Below, in pieces: positions 1 to 7,708 of a stretch of DNA of 13,785 nt (the stretch's first letter is position 1; every line of letters begins with the position of its first letter). The stretch is from CACPJA01 sp964629335. Lineage in GTDB: Bacteria > Pseudomonadota > Gammaproteobacteria > Steroidobacterales > UBA11654. The stretch spans positions 1 through 13,785 of the forward strand of contig CAZVRH010000038.1 of NCBI GenBank assembly GCA_964629335.1. The letters run 5' to 3'. The notes beneath the pieces were generated by a model. It searched no databases. It saw only the letters and a list, made by a program, of their open reading frames with translations, and was not told the DNA's origin. The position numbers and the translations under genes are program-made.

Positions 1-806
1 TCTTTAATGAATGGGAATATATCTGCAGAAAATTCATTCTCTTTATATATTTGACCTATTTCCTCATGATCAAGTTCGCCTGTTTGGTGCATAACCTCAA
101 CATTCATTTTTTTAGAAAGTTCTTTTACCGCTTTTGGTATTGAATAATTGATTGATCGAGCGCCTTGACTTCCACCCAATACTAAAATTCTAGGATTTTT
201 CGAATACTCATTATAAGGCCTAACCTTGCGGCTGACATTGAGGATCTCATCCCTGACTGGATTGCCCAGATAGATTAGATCATCAGTCAATTTTTGAAAA
301 AACCTTGTTTTCCAATCAAAAGTGTCAGGAAATCCTTCAACAATAGCTCTTGCACGCCACATTGCTATGTATCTATTTGCTCTACCTGCTTTCGAATTTT
401 GCTCGTGAATAGCTATAAAGGGCGCAATCAAATTGTGCTCATCAGAATCTTCGTGCTCAACAATATAACCCGCAGACTTACAAACATCTAATGATGCATA
501 ACCACCCATCCCTAAAACTAAATTAGGATTAAAATCTCTAACATATTTAATTAAATCCAACTTTGGTGGGGTGAGTAACGAAATATATTTCCTGAATCGA
601 GAAACATTTCTAAATCTGCTCTCAAAATAAACTACATCTATTTCATCCTGGCTAAATATCTTCTTTTCCAGATCATTGCCAGTAGCAATGATAACGACTT
701 GATGGCTGTCGGATTTAAATTTTTTTGCTAGTGCTATCGCTGGAAAAACATGTCCACCCGTGCCTCCAGCAGCAATAATAATTTTATATTTTTTTTTCTT
801 AGCCAC
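1..806 (-). CDS. murG: MurG, UDP-GlcNAc:lipid I GlcNAc transferase (5' part; 3' end beyond the window)
   Basis: MurG transfers GlcNAc from UDP-GlcNAc to lipid I on the inner face of the cytoplasmic membrane, making lipid II. The first 268 codons are present. The N-terminal glycine loop IAAGGTGGHVFP is at residues 11-22, the second loop starts LGMGGYAS at 98-105, HEQN is at 134-137, GNPVR at 181-185 and the third loop LGGSQGAR at 210-217. The only plausible start is GTG at 806 (MAKKKKYKIII), overlapping the ftsW stop by 8 nt, so translation is probably coupled to ftsW. The family's GPGG following GMGGYVS is missing. In its place is a longer acidic stretch containing EHEDSDEH (117-124), about 12 residues longer than E. 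coli MurG. Alternative frames do not restore GPGG, so a simple sequencing frameshift is unlikely. Identity is secure. Whether the altered loop changes substrate binding is unknown. Confidence 0.95.
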   Translation of the reverse strand, partial: MAKKKKYKIIIAAGGTGGHVFPAIALAKKFKSDSHQVVIIATGNDLEKKIFSQDEIDVVYFESRFRNVSRFRKYISLLTPPKLDLIKYVRDFNPNLVLGMGGYASLDVCKSAGYIVEHEDSDEHNLIAPFIAIHEQNSKAGRANRYIAMWRARAIVEGFPDTFDWKTRFFQKLTDDLIYLGNPVRDEILNVSRKVRPYNEYSKNPRILVLGGSQGARSINYSIPKAVKELSKKMNVEVMHQTGELDHEEIGQIYKENEFSADIFPFIK

Positions 807-1956
807 TAGTTCTTAGATTTTTCTTGGGTTGAGGGATCTCACAACCTACCCTCAATACCATGGCTAAGGTAATAAGTGTAATGGCTATACTGCTGCTCCC
901 ATAGCTAACCAACGGTAGCGTCAGTCCTTTGGTTGGAAGAAGACCCATATTAACCCCAAGATTAATAATCACTTGAAGTGATAACCATATACCTATTGAA
1001 ATACACAAATAACCTTGAAACATAAGCTCAGATCGAATGGCTTTAAACCCAATGACAAAAATTCGAGAAATGAGAAGACCATATAAAGAAAGAATCAATA
1101 CCGTTCCGAGTAACCCCAATTCTTCAGCAATAATGGCAAAAATAAAATCTGTATGAGCCTCTGGTAAATAGAATAATTTTTGAATGCTCTCACCTAAACC
1201 AACACCAAATATTCCCCCGCTACCTATGGCAATTAATGAATTGGTTAGTTGGTAGCCAGCACCGAGTGCGTCTTTCCATGGCTCAAGAAAACCTGCAAGG
1301 CGGCTCATTCTGTATGGCGAAATATATATCAGAAGAGCAAAGGCAAGCCCTAAAATGATGATCAGTGCTAAAAAGTATCTAATTTTAAACCCTGCAATAA
1401 AAAATAAGCCGGCGGTGACTGAAAGAATAATGACTGTTGAGCCAAAATCGGGTTGCCCTAAAAGCAGAAGGCAAGCTGGGATAATAAAGATCATTGGTTT
1501 TACAAAACTCATAAAATCGCTGGTCAGGGCTTCTTGCTGTCGGTAGCAATAACCAGAAATATAAATTAATAGAAGCAATCTTGCTGGATCAACAACTTGT
1601 ATATTTGGCAAGGGCCCGACCTTAATCCATCGTGTTGCTCCGTTTGCCGTGACCCCTATATCAGGAATAAAAACTATAGCAAGAAGCGCGATTGCTAGCA
1701 TAGGGAGAAGAATTCCAAATTTTTCCCAGATGCGACTCGGAATAAAAAAGACAACCAACCCTGCTGATAGACCCAAGCCGATAGAGAAAAGTTGTTTATA
1801 AACATAACCGTAGGGATCACCAAGATTCTTAACTGCAATTGGCATTGAAGCTGACGCTAACATTACTAATCCGCCAATTAATAAAATAGTGGTTGCCATA
1901 ATAAACAAATGATCGATGCCATGAAGAAGTGAGTTTTGTCGTTTATTTGTAGCCAA
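799..1956 (-). CDS. ftsW: FtsW, SEDS-family septal peptidoglycan glycosyltransferase
   Basis: FtsW polymerises lipid II at the division septum together with FtsI (PBP3). The 385-residue protein is almost wholly membrane-embedded, with about ten hydrophobic segments. Family motifs visible are NGATRWIKVG (105-114), QPDFGSTVII (168-177), AHTDFIFAIIAEELG (267-281, with the conserved Asp) and PTKGLTLPLVSYGSSS (341-356). The start is TTG at 1956, supported by AGGA six nt upstream; the next Met (residue 20) lies inside the first membrane segment. It begins 20 bp after mraY and overlaps murG by 8 nt. The murD gene usually found between mraY and ftsW is absent. The near-invariant SEDS motif Q-x-S-E-x-x-K reads QVVDPAR here (120-126), so the E/K pair is replaced by D/R at the same spacing. 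RodA is the alternative SEDS member, but the dcw position argues for FtsW. Confidence 0.95.
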   Translation of the reverse strand: MATNKRQNSLLHGIDHLFIMATTILLIGGLVMLASASMPIAVKNLGDPYGYVYKQLFSIGLGLSAGLVVFFIPSRIWEKFGILLPMLAIALLAIVFIPDIGVTANGATRWIKVGPLPNIQVVDPARLLLLIYISGYCYRQQEALTSDFMSFVKPMIFIIPACLLLLGQPDFGSTVIILSVTAGLFFIAGFKIRYFLALIIILGLAFALLIYISPYRMSRLAGFLEPWKDALGAGYQLTNSLIAIGSGGIFGVGLGESIQKLFYLPEAHTDFIFAIIAEELGLLGTVLILSLYGLLISRIFVIGFKAIRSELMFQGYLCISIGIWLSLQVIINLGVNMGLLPTKGLTLPLVSYGSSSIAITLITLAMVLRVGCEIPQPKKNLRTSG

Positions 1957-1962
1957 AACTTT

Positions 1963-1966
1963 TCCT
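1963..1966 (-). promoter_or_regulatory. Ribosome binding site that decides the TTG start of ftsW
   Basis: AGGA lies six nt before the TTG at 1956, in the 20-bp mraY-ftsW gap. No ATG in this frame occurs before codon 20, so the TTG is the credible start. Confidence 0.65.
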
Positions 1967-1976
1967 ATAACAGTTT

Positions 1977-3056
1977 TTATCTGATTTTAAGGCTAGATAA
2001 ACCAATCAAGACTAGAAAAACAGTAATGATCCAAAAACGAACAATCACTTTAGGCTCTGCCCATCCTTTTAATTCAAAATGATGGTGGATCGGTGCCATG
2101 TTAAATAACCTCTTGCCTCTCATTTTGTAGGAGCCAACTTGAAGAATGACTGATAACGTTTCCATAATAAAAACACCGCCCATAATAGCTAATATGAGTT
2201 CTTGTTTGACGATGACTGCAATCAAACCCATGGCGCCTCCTAGCGAAATAGCACCTACATCGCCCATAAATATTTGTGCTGGATAAGTGTTAAACCATAA
2301 AAATCCAAGTCCCGCACCAGAGATTGCACAGCAGACAACAAACACCTCGCCTGCTTCTTTTAAAAATGGTAGGTCCAGATAGGATGAAAAATTTATATTA
2401 CCGCTAACGTATGCAAAAATTCCCAAAGCTATTGAAATCATGACTACAGGTGTAATAGCTAAGCCGTCAAGACCGTCGGTTAAATTAACGGCATTGCTTG
2501 AACCAACAATTACCAGCATAGCAAAGGGTAAAAATAGCCAGCCAATGTCCCACATAATATTGTTCGTAAAAGGAATTAATATCTCGGTCGAAATAGGTTG
2601 GCTTGATACATAAAATAAGTAATTCATAGCTCCAAAAGCAATTCCTAACTGAAGTAGAAATTTTATAAAGGCTCTCATTCCATTTTTATTCCCTCTCATT
2701 TTGATGAAATCATCAATGAAGCCGATTAAGCCAAATAGAAGCATGCTAATAATAATTGTAAGGACGAATGTGTTCGAAAGATCGGCCCAAATTAAGGTAC
2801 TGATTGCTACAGAAAATAATATTAATAAGCCCCCCATTGTGGGAGTGCCTTGTTTTAAAGAATGTGATTCTGGCCCGTCTTCTCTAATCACTTCACCAAT
2901 TTCTTCAGTTTCAAGAAGATTGATCAATTTAGGCCCAAACACAAAGGAGACTATCAATGCAGTCAATGCGCTGAGAATTCCTCTTGTGGTGATATAGGTA
3001 AAAGCATTAAATGCAGAAAAGAATTCAATCAATTGATCTGAAAAATATAAAAACAA
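1977..3056 (-). CDS. mraY: MraY, phospho-MurNAc-pentapeptide translocase (lipid I synthase)
   Basis: MraY transfers phospho-MurNAc-pentapeptide from the UDP precursor to undecaprenyl phosphate, giving lipid I, the substrate of MurG. It is a polytopic inner-membrane enzyme. The 359 residues align over their whole length with E. coli MraY (360). Visible motifs are EDGPESHSLKQGTPTMGG (59-76), the DD pair D115-D116, NAVNLTDGLDGLA (188-200), the MGDVG aspartate D266 and the HHH segment H324-H326 in APIHHHFELKGW. The cytoplasmic segment after DD is about two residues shorter than in E. coli. The start is TTG at 3056, with AAGGA six nt upstream, and matches the family N-terminus. It follows ftsI by a 65-bp gap where murE and murF normally sit, and precedes ftsW by 20 bp. 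It is probably part of the operon driven from mraZ. Confidence 0.97.
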   Translation of the reverse strand: MFLYFSDQLIEFFSAFNAFTYITTRGILSALTALIVSFVFGPKLINLLETEEIGEVIREDGPESHSLKQGTPTMGGLLILFSVAISTLIWADLSNTFVLTIIISMLLFGLIGFIDDFIKMRGNKNGMRAFIKFLLQLGIAFGAMNYLFYVSSQPISTEILIPFTNNIMWDIGWLFLPFAMLVIVGSSNAVNLTDGLDGLAITPVVMISIALGIFAYVSGNINFSSYLDLPFLKEAGEVFVVCCAISGAGLGFLWFNTYPAQIFMGDVGAISLGGAMGLIAVIVKQELILAIMGGVFIMETLSVILQVGSYKMRGKRLFNMAPIHHHFELKGWAEPKVIVRFWIITVFLVLIGLSSLKIR

Positions 3057-3062
3057 ATTTTT

Positions 3063-3067
3063 TCCTT
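3063..3067 (-). promoter_or_regulatory. Ribosome binding site that decides the TTG start of mraY
   Basis: AAGGA is located six nt before the TTG at 3056. The frame contains no ATG until well inside the conserved domain, so this site fixes the start. Confidence 0.65.
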
Positions 3068-3121
3068 AATAAACTTTCTAGTGACTTATGCTGACAACAT
3101 AAATTCTACCAGAGATAAATA

Positions 3122-4795
3122 TTATATTTTATCTGGTGTAACCCCCATGACTCTTAATGTTCTAGACACTATCGACGAAAAGATTGGAGCAGCAACTTGA
3201 CCGCCATAATATTGATCACCCTGCGGCTCATTAACAATCACTGCGACTGCAATTTTCGGGTCACTAATCGGAGCCACCCCAACAAAAATGGCATTGTGAG
3301 CGTCTCTAGAATAGTTGGAGGCTGCAATTTGTGCAGTTCCTGTTTTGCCGCCTACCCTATAGCCTGTTACTCTTGCCCTAACAGCTGATTTTTCAACCAC
3401 CTGCTCAAGCATAGATAAAAGTATTGTTGATGTGTCTTGAGACAACACTCTATCGCCTCTAGCTTTTTCATCAAGTCGTTCTAAAGAAATATTATTCTTG
3501 ACACCATTATTAGCAATGGTGGCATAGGAGCTTGCCAATTGAATTAAACTAACGTCAACATTATAGCCATAAGACAATGAAGCTCTCATGCCATCCCTCC
3601 ATCTGTCATAAGAGCTGTCCAAGGTACCCGAAGTCTCGCCAGGAAATCCTGAAGTTGTCGCCTCACCGATTCCCAGTTTTGACAACGTTTCAAAGTATAG
3701 TTTGGGTGGTGTTGACAGTGAAATTTTAGAAGCACCAACATTACTAGATTTGATCAAGATTTCTTCTAAATTTAATGGTCCATAATATCGAGGATCCTTA
3801 ATCTCTCTTGAACCAATCTTATATGGAACAGTATCGATGGTATCTGTTGGTTTAAAGATTTTATGTTCAAGTGCTGTTGCGACGATTAAAGTCTTAAAAG
3901 TTGAGCCCGGTTCAAACTTGTCAGTGGAAACTCGATTTTTATAAAATTCTGGCAACCTTAATTTAAGATCAGACATATCAGCAGAAGGGTAATTAACCAT
4001 AGCCAGAACCTCACCTGTTTCTATGTTTAGAACAACTGCGGAACCTCTTTTGCCTTGAAATTTTTTGACTCCTTCACTCAATGCACTGTGAGCTATGTAT
4101 TGAATTTTAATATCAATACTTGAGTTAAAATCCAGCCCTTGTTTAGCAGGCTTAATAACTTCTATATCACGAATCGTATTTAAAGCGGTATCAGTCAGTG
4201 TCCTTTTTCTTCCATCCTGTCCTGACAAATATTCATTAAGAGCGTATTCCAGCCCTTCTTGACCTTGATCTTCGTTATTATTGAACCCAATTAACTGGGT
4301 AGTCACTTCACCATTCGGATTAAATCTTTTGTAATCTTTTTCGAGCCAAAAATAATTACTTTTACGTAGATTGCTAATTAAATTAACTTGATCCTTATGT
4401 AACTCCCTGGATAGAACAAAGTATCTTCTTGAAGATCTTTTCCTTATTTCTTGATCAATGGATTGATGATCGATCTTTAAGATATGACTTAGAGATTGTG
4501 TTAACTCGTTATATCTCTTAGTTGCTAAGAAAACTTTAGGGTCTATGACCAAGTTATTAACTGGAATACTAACAGACAAAGGACTCATATTTCGATCAAA
4601 TATGGTTCCACGGCTCGAGGGTATAGTAAAAGTTTTTATATGTTTCTTATCACCTTCAGTACTCAGAAAATCTGATTCGATATATTGCAGATAAAACGAT
4701 CTAGCCAAAAGAATAGTAATTAATGACACAAGAATAAAACAAAGAAAAATAAAGCGGTTTCTTATCAGAGATAAATTATTCCTAGTTTTATTCAT
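3122..4795 (-). CDS. ftsI: FtsI, penicillin-binding protein 3 (septal transpeptidase)
   Basis: FtsI is the monofunctional class B PBP that cross-links septal peptidoglycan in the periplasm as partner of FtsW. It has a short cytoplasmic tail, one membrane segment (about residues 14-36), a PBP-dimer domain (about 50-210, with IPSSRGTIFDRN at 58-69) and a C-terminal transpeptidase domain. The three catalytic motifs are intact: PGSTFK with nucleophile S298 and K301, SSN at 350-352, and KTG at 484-486 (GGKTGTAQ). At 557 residues it is a little shorter than E. coli FtsI (588). ATG at 4795 overlaps the ftsL stop by 8 nt, implying coupled translation. Downstream, murE and murF are missing and mraY follows. 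A class B elongation PBP (PBP2) would be the alternative, but the ftsL neighbour and motif context favour FtsI. Confidence 0.96.
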   Translation of the reverse strand: MNKTRNNLSLIRNRFIFLCFILVSLITILLARSFYLQYIESDFLSTEGDKKHIKTFTIPSSRGTIFDRNMSPLSVSIPVNNLVIDPKVFLATKRYNELTQSLSHILKIDHQSIDQEIRKRSSRRYFVLSRELHKDQVNLISNLRKSNYFWLEKDYKRFNPNGEVTTQLIGFNNNEDQGQEGLEYALNEYLSGQDGRKRTLTDTALNTIRDIEVIKPAKQGLDFNSSIDIKIQYIAHSALSEGVKKFQGKRGSAVVLNIETGEVLAMVNYPSADMSDLKLRLPEFYKNRVSTDKFEPGSTFKTLIVATALEHKIFKPTDTIDTVPYKIGSREIKDPRYYGPLNLEEILIKSSNVGASKISLSTPPKLYFETLSKLGIGEATTSGFPGETSGTLDSSYDRWRDGMRASLSYGYNVDVSLIQLASSYATIANNGVKNNISLERLDEKARGDRVLSQDTSTILLSMLEQVVEKSAVRARVTGYRVGGKTGTAQIAASNYSRDAHNAIFVGVAPISDPKIAVAVIVNEPQGDQYYGGQVAAPIFSSIVSRTLRVMGVTPDKI

Positions 4796-5072
4796 TAATT
4801 AAAACAATCTTAATCTTGGATGAATCTGGTAATTTCATTGCAGCCTTCTCAGACGCTTCTTTTTCAAGACTTAAACCCGATGTAATTTCTGACAAATCTA
4901 ATCTTAACTGCTTCCATCTAACCTCTTGTTGATCGTTTTGCTTGATTAATGTCTGATATTCTTTAAACAATTCTCTGTTTTGATAATGAAGATCAATTTC
5001 GTAGACTGCTGAAATAGACACCAATACAAACCAGAATAAGGGCCATGCGTATGATTTAAAATTATTGTTCAT
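4788..5072 (-). CDS. ftsL: FtsL, small bitopic division protein
   Basis: FtsL forms the FtsQLB complex that activates FtsWI at the septum. The 94-residue protein has the family architecture: a short N-terminal cytoplasmic tail, one hydrophobic segment (about 8-25, WPLFWFVLVSISAVY) and a periplasmic heptad-like coiled-coil stretch (about 30-62). FtsL proteins are poorly conserved in sequence, so the call rests on size, topology and position between rsmH and ftsI, which is characteristic. Its ATG overlaps the rsmH stop as ATGA, and its end overlaps ftsI by 8 nt, so rsmH, ftsL and ftsI are almost certainly translated in series. The partners FtsB and FtsQ are not in this window. Confidence 0.88.
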   Translation of the reverse strand: MNNNFKSYAWPLFWFVLVSISAVYEIDLHYQNRELFKEYQTLIKQNDQQEVRWKQLRLDLSEITSGLSLEKEASEKAAMKLPDSSKIKIVLINE

Positions 5073-5995
5073 GTTAATTTTTCTGCAGTCCTTAATATGG
5101 CGCTTCTTGATCTTGGGTTATTTTTAATTTCTTCATCTGATGCTCTAATTTTTTTATGTATGACCTTCAATTCAGAGTCATCATTAATGTTGGGTAGCTT
5201 CGCAAGCTTTGGATCTATTCTTGACTTGTCTCTAAAAAATCTTTTCACCATTCGGTCTTCAAGCGAATGAAAACTAATAATGGAAATTCTTCCGCCCTTT
5301 GCGGTTCTTTCTAAACAAAAATCCAATAACGATCTTAATTCTTCTAATTCTTGATTAATATGCATTCTGATGGCTTGAAATGTCTTTGTCGCTGGGTGTC
5401 TTTTTTCTTTTTTATTGTGTCTTTTTATATTATGAATGAGCTCAGCAAGTTCAGATGTTCTGTTAATTGACTTGATGTTCCTCTGTTCAACAATTCTTTC
5501 AGCTATTTTTCCAGAATATGTTTCTTCTCCCAGTTCCCAAATAATCTTGTTAATTTCCTTCTGGCTTGCTGAATTAATCCAATCCTTGGCTGAGATACCA
5601 TTTCGCTGATCCATTCTCATATCTAAGTCAGCATCCTTCATGAAGCTAAACCCTCTCTCAGCTGTGTCTAACTGGTAGGAAGAAACACCTAAGTCTGCAA
5701 TTATTCCGTCAAAGAATTTAGATCCTTGTAATTTATTAATTGTTACACCTAGGTCTTTGAAACTAGACTTAATAACAGTCAACTTCTGACTTGAAATCTT
5801 TGAGCGAATATAATTTATAGAATCTTGATCTCTATCAGAGGCTACCAACCTTCCTCCTTGGGTCAATCGTTGTAAAATTAATTCAGTATGGCCACCAAAA
5901 CCTACGGTAGCATCAAGATACACTCCTTCTGGGTTAGTAATTATTGAGTCGATTGCCTGCTTAGGAAGAACAGGCGTATGTATAGCATTAACCAT
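5069..5995 (-). CDS. rsmH: RsmH, 16S rRNA m4C1402 N4-methyltransferase (MraW)
   Basis: RsmH uses S-adenosylmethionine to methylate N4 of C1402 in 16S rRNA, at the ribosomal decoding centre. From the ATG at 5995 the protein has 308 residues. It opens MVNAIHTPVL, the family N-terminus. The SAM-binding DATVGFGGHTE is at 28-38, ADLGVSSYQLD at 100-110, ERGFSF next, DLDMRMD at 123-129, and HPATKTFQAIRMHIN and ISFHSLEDRMVK lie in the C-terminal half. A TTG at 6010 would add five residues (MLIVL), but neither start has a good Shine-Dalgarno sequence and the ATG fits the family better. It normally follows mraZ directly; here ftsZ intervenes. The ATGA overlap with ftsL indicates coupling. Confidence 0.95.
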   Translation of the reverse strand: MVNAIHTPVLPKQAIDSIITNPEGVYLDATVGFGGHTELILQRLTQGGRLVASDRDQDSINYIRSKISSQKLTVIKSSFKDLGVTINKLQGSKFFDGIIADLGVSSYQLDTAERGFSFMKDADLDMRMDQRNGISAKDWINSASQKEINKIIWELGEETYSGKIAERIVEQRNIKSINRTSELAELIHNIKRHNKKEKRHPATKTFQAIRMHINQELEELRSLLDFCLERTAKGGRISIISFHSLEDRMVKRFFRDKSRIDPKLAKLPNINDDSELKVIHKKIRASDEEIKNNPRSRSAILRTAEKLT

Positions 5996-6034
5996 TAGAA
6001 CAATTAACAACTATAAACTAAGAAACATAGAGAT

Positions 6035-7183
6035 TTAGGCATCCTGTCTTTTTAAGAACTTTGGAACATCTAATATCTCTAATTCCTTATTACTGTCAAC
6101 AATGTCTTCTTCCTTATTGCCAAATAAATCTTTTGTCTGAGTTAGTGGATTTCTTTCGGTAATAGGTCTATCAAAATTTCTGAAATTGGTCTCCGTTGAT
6201 TTTTTCTCGCCTTTTTCATTGTCCTCTAGGCCAGTTGCTACCACTGTCACTCTAATAGAATCATTCATCTCCTGTGAAACTGACGTGCCTACTATTATCT
6301 TGGCTTCTTTTGAAGCATAACCTTTTACCATTGATCCGATTTCTTCTAGTTCTGAGATTTCCAAATCATTGCCAGAAGTAACATTGAGTAATATTCCCTT
6401 AGCTCCCTCCAAATTAATATCTTCAAGTAACGGGGAATTTATGGCCTCATCAACGGCTTGTCTGCCCCTATCAGGACCTGATGCGAGCGCAGAACCCATA
6501 ATCCCTCTTCCTTTGTCGCTCATTACTGCTTTTACATCAGCAAAGTCCAAGTTAATAACCCCTGGAACAGTAATAAGTTCAACAATACCTTGAACTGAAT
6601 TTAATAAGACATTATTAGCAGCTTCAAAACCTGCCAAAACTGTTATTGTTTTACCTAATGATTTTAATTTTTCATTGGGAATTACTATGAGCGAATCAAC
6701 ATGTTGCTCTAATTTCATAATTCCAACTTCAGCTTGTTCAGATCTTGAAGGACCCTCGTAATCAAAAGGTTTTGTTACTACGCCAACAGTTAAAATGCCA
6801 AGTTCTTTGGCAATTTCAGCAATAATAGGGCTAGCTCCAGTTCCTGTTCCACCCCCAAATCCAGCTGTAATGAATAACATATCTGAGTCTTTTATTGCGT
6901 TTGAAATTGCTTCCTTACTCTCTTCTGCCGATTCTCTACCGATTTCAGGATTCATCCCAGCCCCCAGACCTCGAGTTGTTTCGATTCCAAGCTGTATCTT
7001 TGTTTCAACGCTAGATTGTGCGAGATCTTGAGCATCAGTGTTAGCACAGAGAAAATCAACGCCCTCTATTCCTTTATCCAGCATATGCTCTATAGCATTG
7101 CCACCACTACCTCCAACACCAATAACTTTGATGTTGGCCTTTTTAGCTGCTGTGTCGACTAATTCAAAAGCAAATTCAACCAT
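6035..7183 (-). CDS. ftsZ: FtsZ, tubulin-like cell division GTPase
   Basis: FtsZ polymerises with GTP into the cytoplasmic Z-ring that recruits the divisome. The 382-residue protein is complete: nucleotide-binding VIGVGGSGGNA (20-30), tubulin signature GGGTGTG (110-116), T7 synergy loop NLDFADVKAVM (211-221) supplying catalytic aspartates, a variable linker (about 320-367), and a conserved C-terminal peptide LDVPKFLKRQDA (371-382) of the type that binds FtsA and ZipA. ATG at 7183 has AAGGG upstream. It lies 24 bp after mraZ and ahead of rsmH, so it is probably read from the mraZ promoter. In most gammaproteobacteria ftsZ instead follows ftsQ-ftsA at the distal end of the cluster. Codon and base composition look like the neighbours, so nothing suggests recent foreign origin. 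Confidence 0.98.
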   Translation of the reverse strand: MVEFAFELVDTAAKKANIKVIGVGGSGGNAIEHMLDKGIEGVDFLCANTDAQDLAQSSVETKIQLGIETTRGLGAGMNPEIGRESAEESKEAISNAIKDSDMLFITAGFGGGTGTGASPIIAEIAKELGILTVGVVTKPFDYEGPSRSEQAEVGIMKLEQHVDSLIVIPNEKLKSLGKTITVLAGFEAANNVLLNSVQGIVELITVPGVINLDFADVKAVMSDKGRGIMGSALASGPDRGRQAVDEAINSPLLEDINLEGAKGILLNVTSGNDLEISELEEIGSMVKGYASKEAKIIVGTSVSQEMNDSIRVTVVATGLEDNEKGEKKSTETNFRNFDRPITERNPLTQTKDLFGNKEEDIVDSNKELEILDVPKFLKRQDA

Positions 7184-7207
7184 GTCATTTTCCCTTGCTG
7201 TATTTCC

Positions 7208-7654
7208 CTATAGAGTTAAACTCTCGAATTCCTTCGGTAAACTAAATTTTTCTGATTTAAGCCACTTGTCTCTCAATTGAGTCCACATTGAATAATCCCA
7301 AAGCTCAAATCGATTGCCTTGCCCTATCAGCATGGCTTCTTTGTTAATTCTAGAAAATTCTCTTAATTCCTTAGGAATTAAAATTCTTGCAGAACCATCC
7401 ATTTCAATATCTGTTGCATGACCAACCAGTAATCTTTGTAACTTTCTACTTGTAGCATCAAGGCTCGGTAATTTCATAATTTGTTTCTCGATTTTGAGCC
7501 AATTGGCTAAAGGGTATAACAAAAGACAGTGATCCAAATCAATTGTACAAATTAATTTTTTATTAGAGATTTCCAAAAGCTCATCTCTGTATTTCGTAGG
7601 GATGGAAACCCTCCCCTTAGTATCTAAACTAATTTTATTTAAACCTCTAAACAT
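7208..7654 (-). CDS. mraZ: MraZ, AbrB-fold transcriptional regulator of the dcw cluster
   Basis: MraZ is a ring-forming DNA-binding protein that represses its own operon by binding short direct repeats ahead of mraZ. The protein has 148 residues from the ATG at 7654, beginning with the canonical MFRG. Two SpoVT/AbrB-like halves each carry the DxxxR motif: DTKGR at 11-15 and DGSAR at 86-90, followed by IP. E. coli has G where this protein has A89. LVGHATDIEMD and MLIGQGNRFELWD match the family. The frame stays open upstream to a GTG at 7699, but that extension would cross the operator and lacks family support. The gene heads the division cluster and is followed by ftsZ rather than rsmH. Three TGGGN-like repeats with a 10-nt period precede it, consistent with autoregulation. 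Confidence 0.96.
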   Translation of the reverse strand: MFRGLNKISLDTKGRVSIPTKYRDELLEISNKKLICTIDLDHCLLLYPLANWLKIEKQIMKLPSLDATSRKLQRLLVGHATDIEMDGSARILIPKELREFSRINKEAMLIGQGNRFELWDYSMWTQLRDKWLKSEKFSLPKEFESLTL

Positions 7655-7683
7655 GATATTTAACAATAGGATCAAAGCATATA

Positions 7684-7708
7684 TCCCACATTTTTCCACT
7701 TAGTGACA
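7684..7708 (-). promoter_or_regulatory. Putative MraZ operator: three 5-nt repeats spaced by 5 nt
   Basis: Reading the minus strand, TGTCA (7708-7704), TGGAA (7698-7694) and TGGGA (7688-7684) are separated by exactly 5 nt. This matches the published architecture of MraZ boxes (TGGGN repeats with 5-nt spacers). The last repeat is a perfect match, the middle one is close and the first is degenerate. The first overlaps the -10 element, so MraZ bound here could block RNA polymerase. Confidence 0.6.

Noticed and set aside
294..491. Plus-strand open frames across the window (for example at 294-491, 2701-2997, 6369-6593, 12733-13044)
   Set aside because: Each lies antisense to a well-conserved minus-strand gene, has no recognisable domain and no good ribosome binding site; they are frame shadows.
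390..500. Sequencing frameshift as the explanation for the odd MurG loop
   Set aside because: The reading frame is continuous through conserved blocks on both sides and the other two frames contain no GPGG-like segment.
3086..3102. Small inverted repeat TTATG...CATAA between ftsI and mraY, considered as a terminator
   Set aside because: The stem is only 5 bp of weak pairs with no following T-run on the transcribed strand; a terminator here is not supported.
7655..7699. N-terminal extension of MraZ from a GTG at 7699
   Set aside because: It would pass through the operator repeats and the probable leader, and the family start MFRG is at the ATG at 7654.
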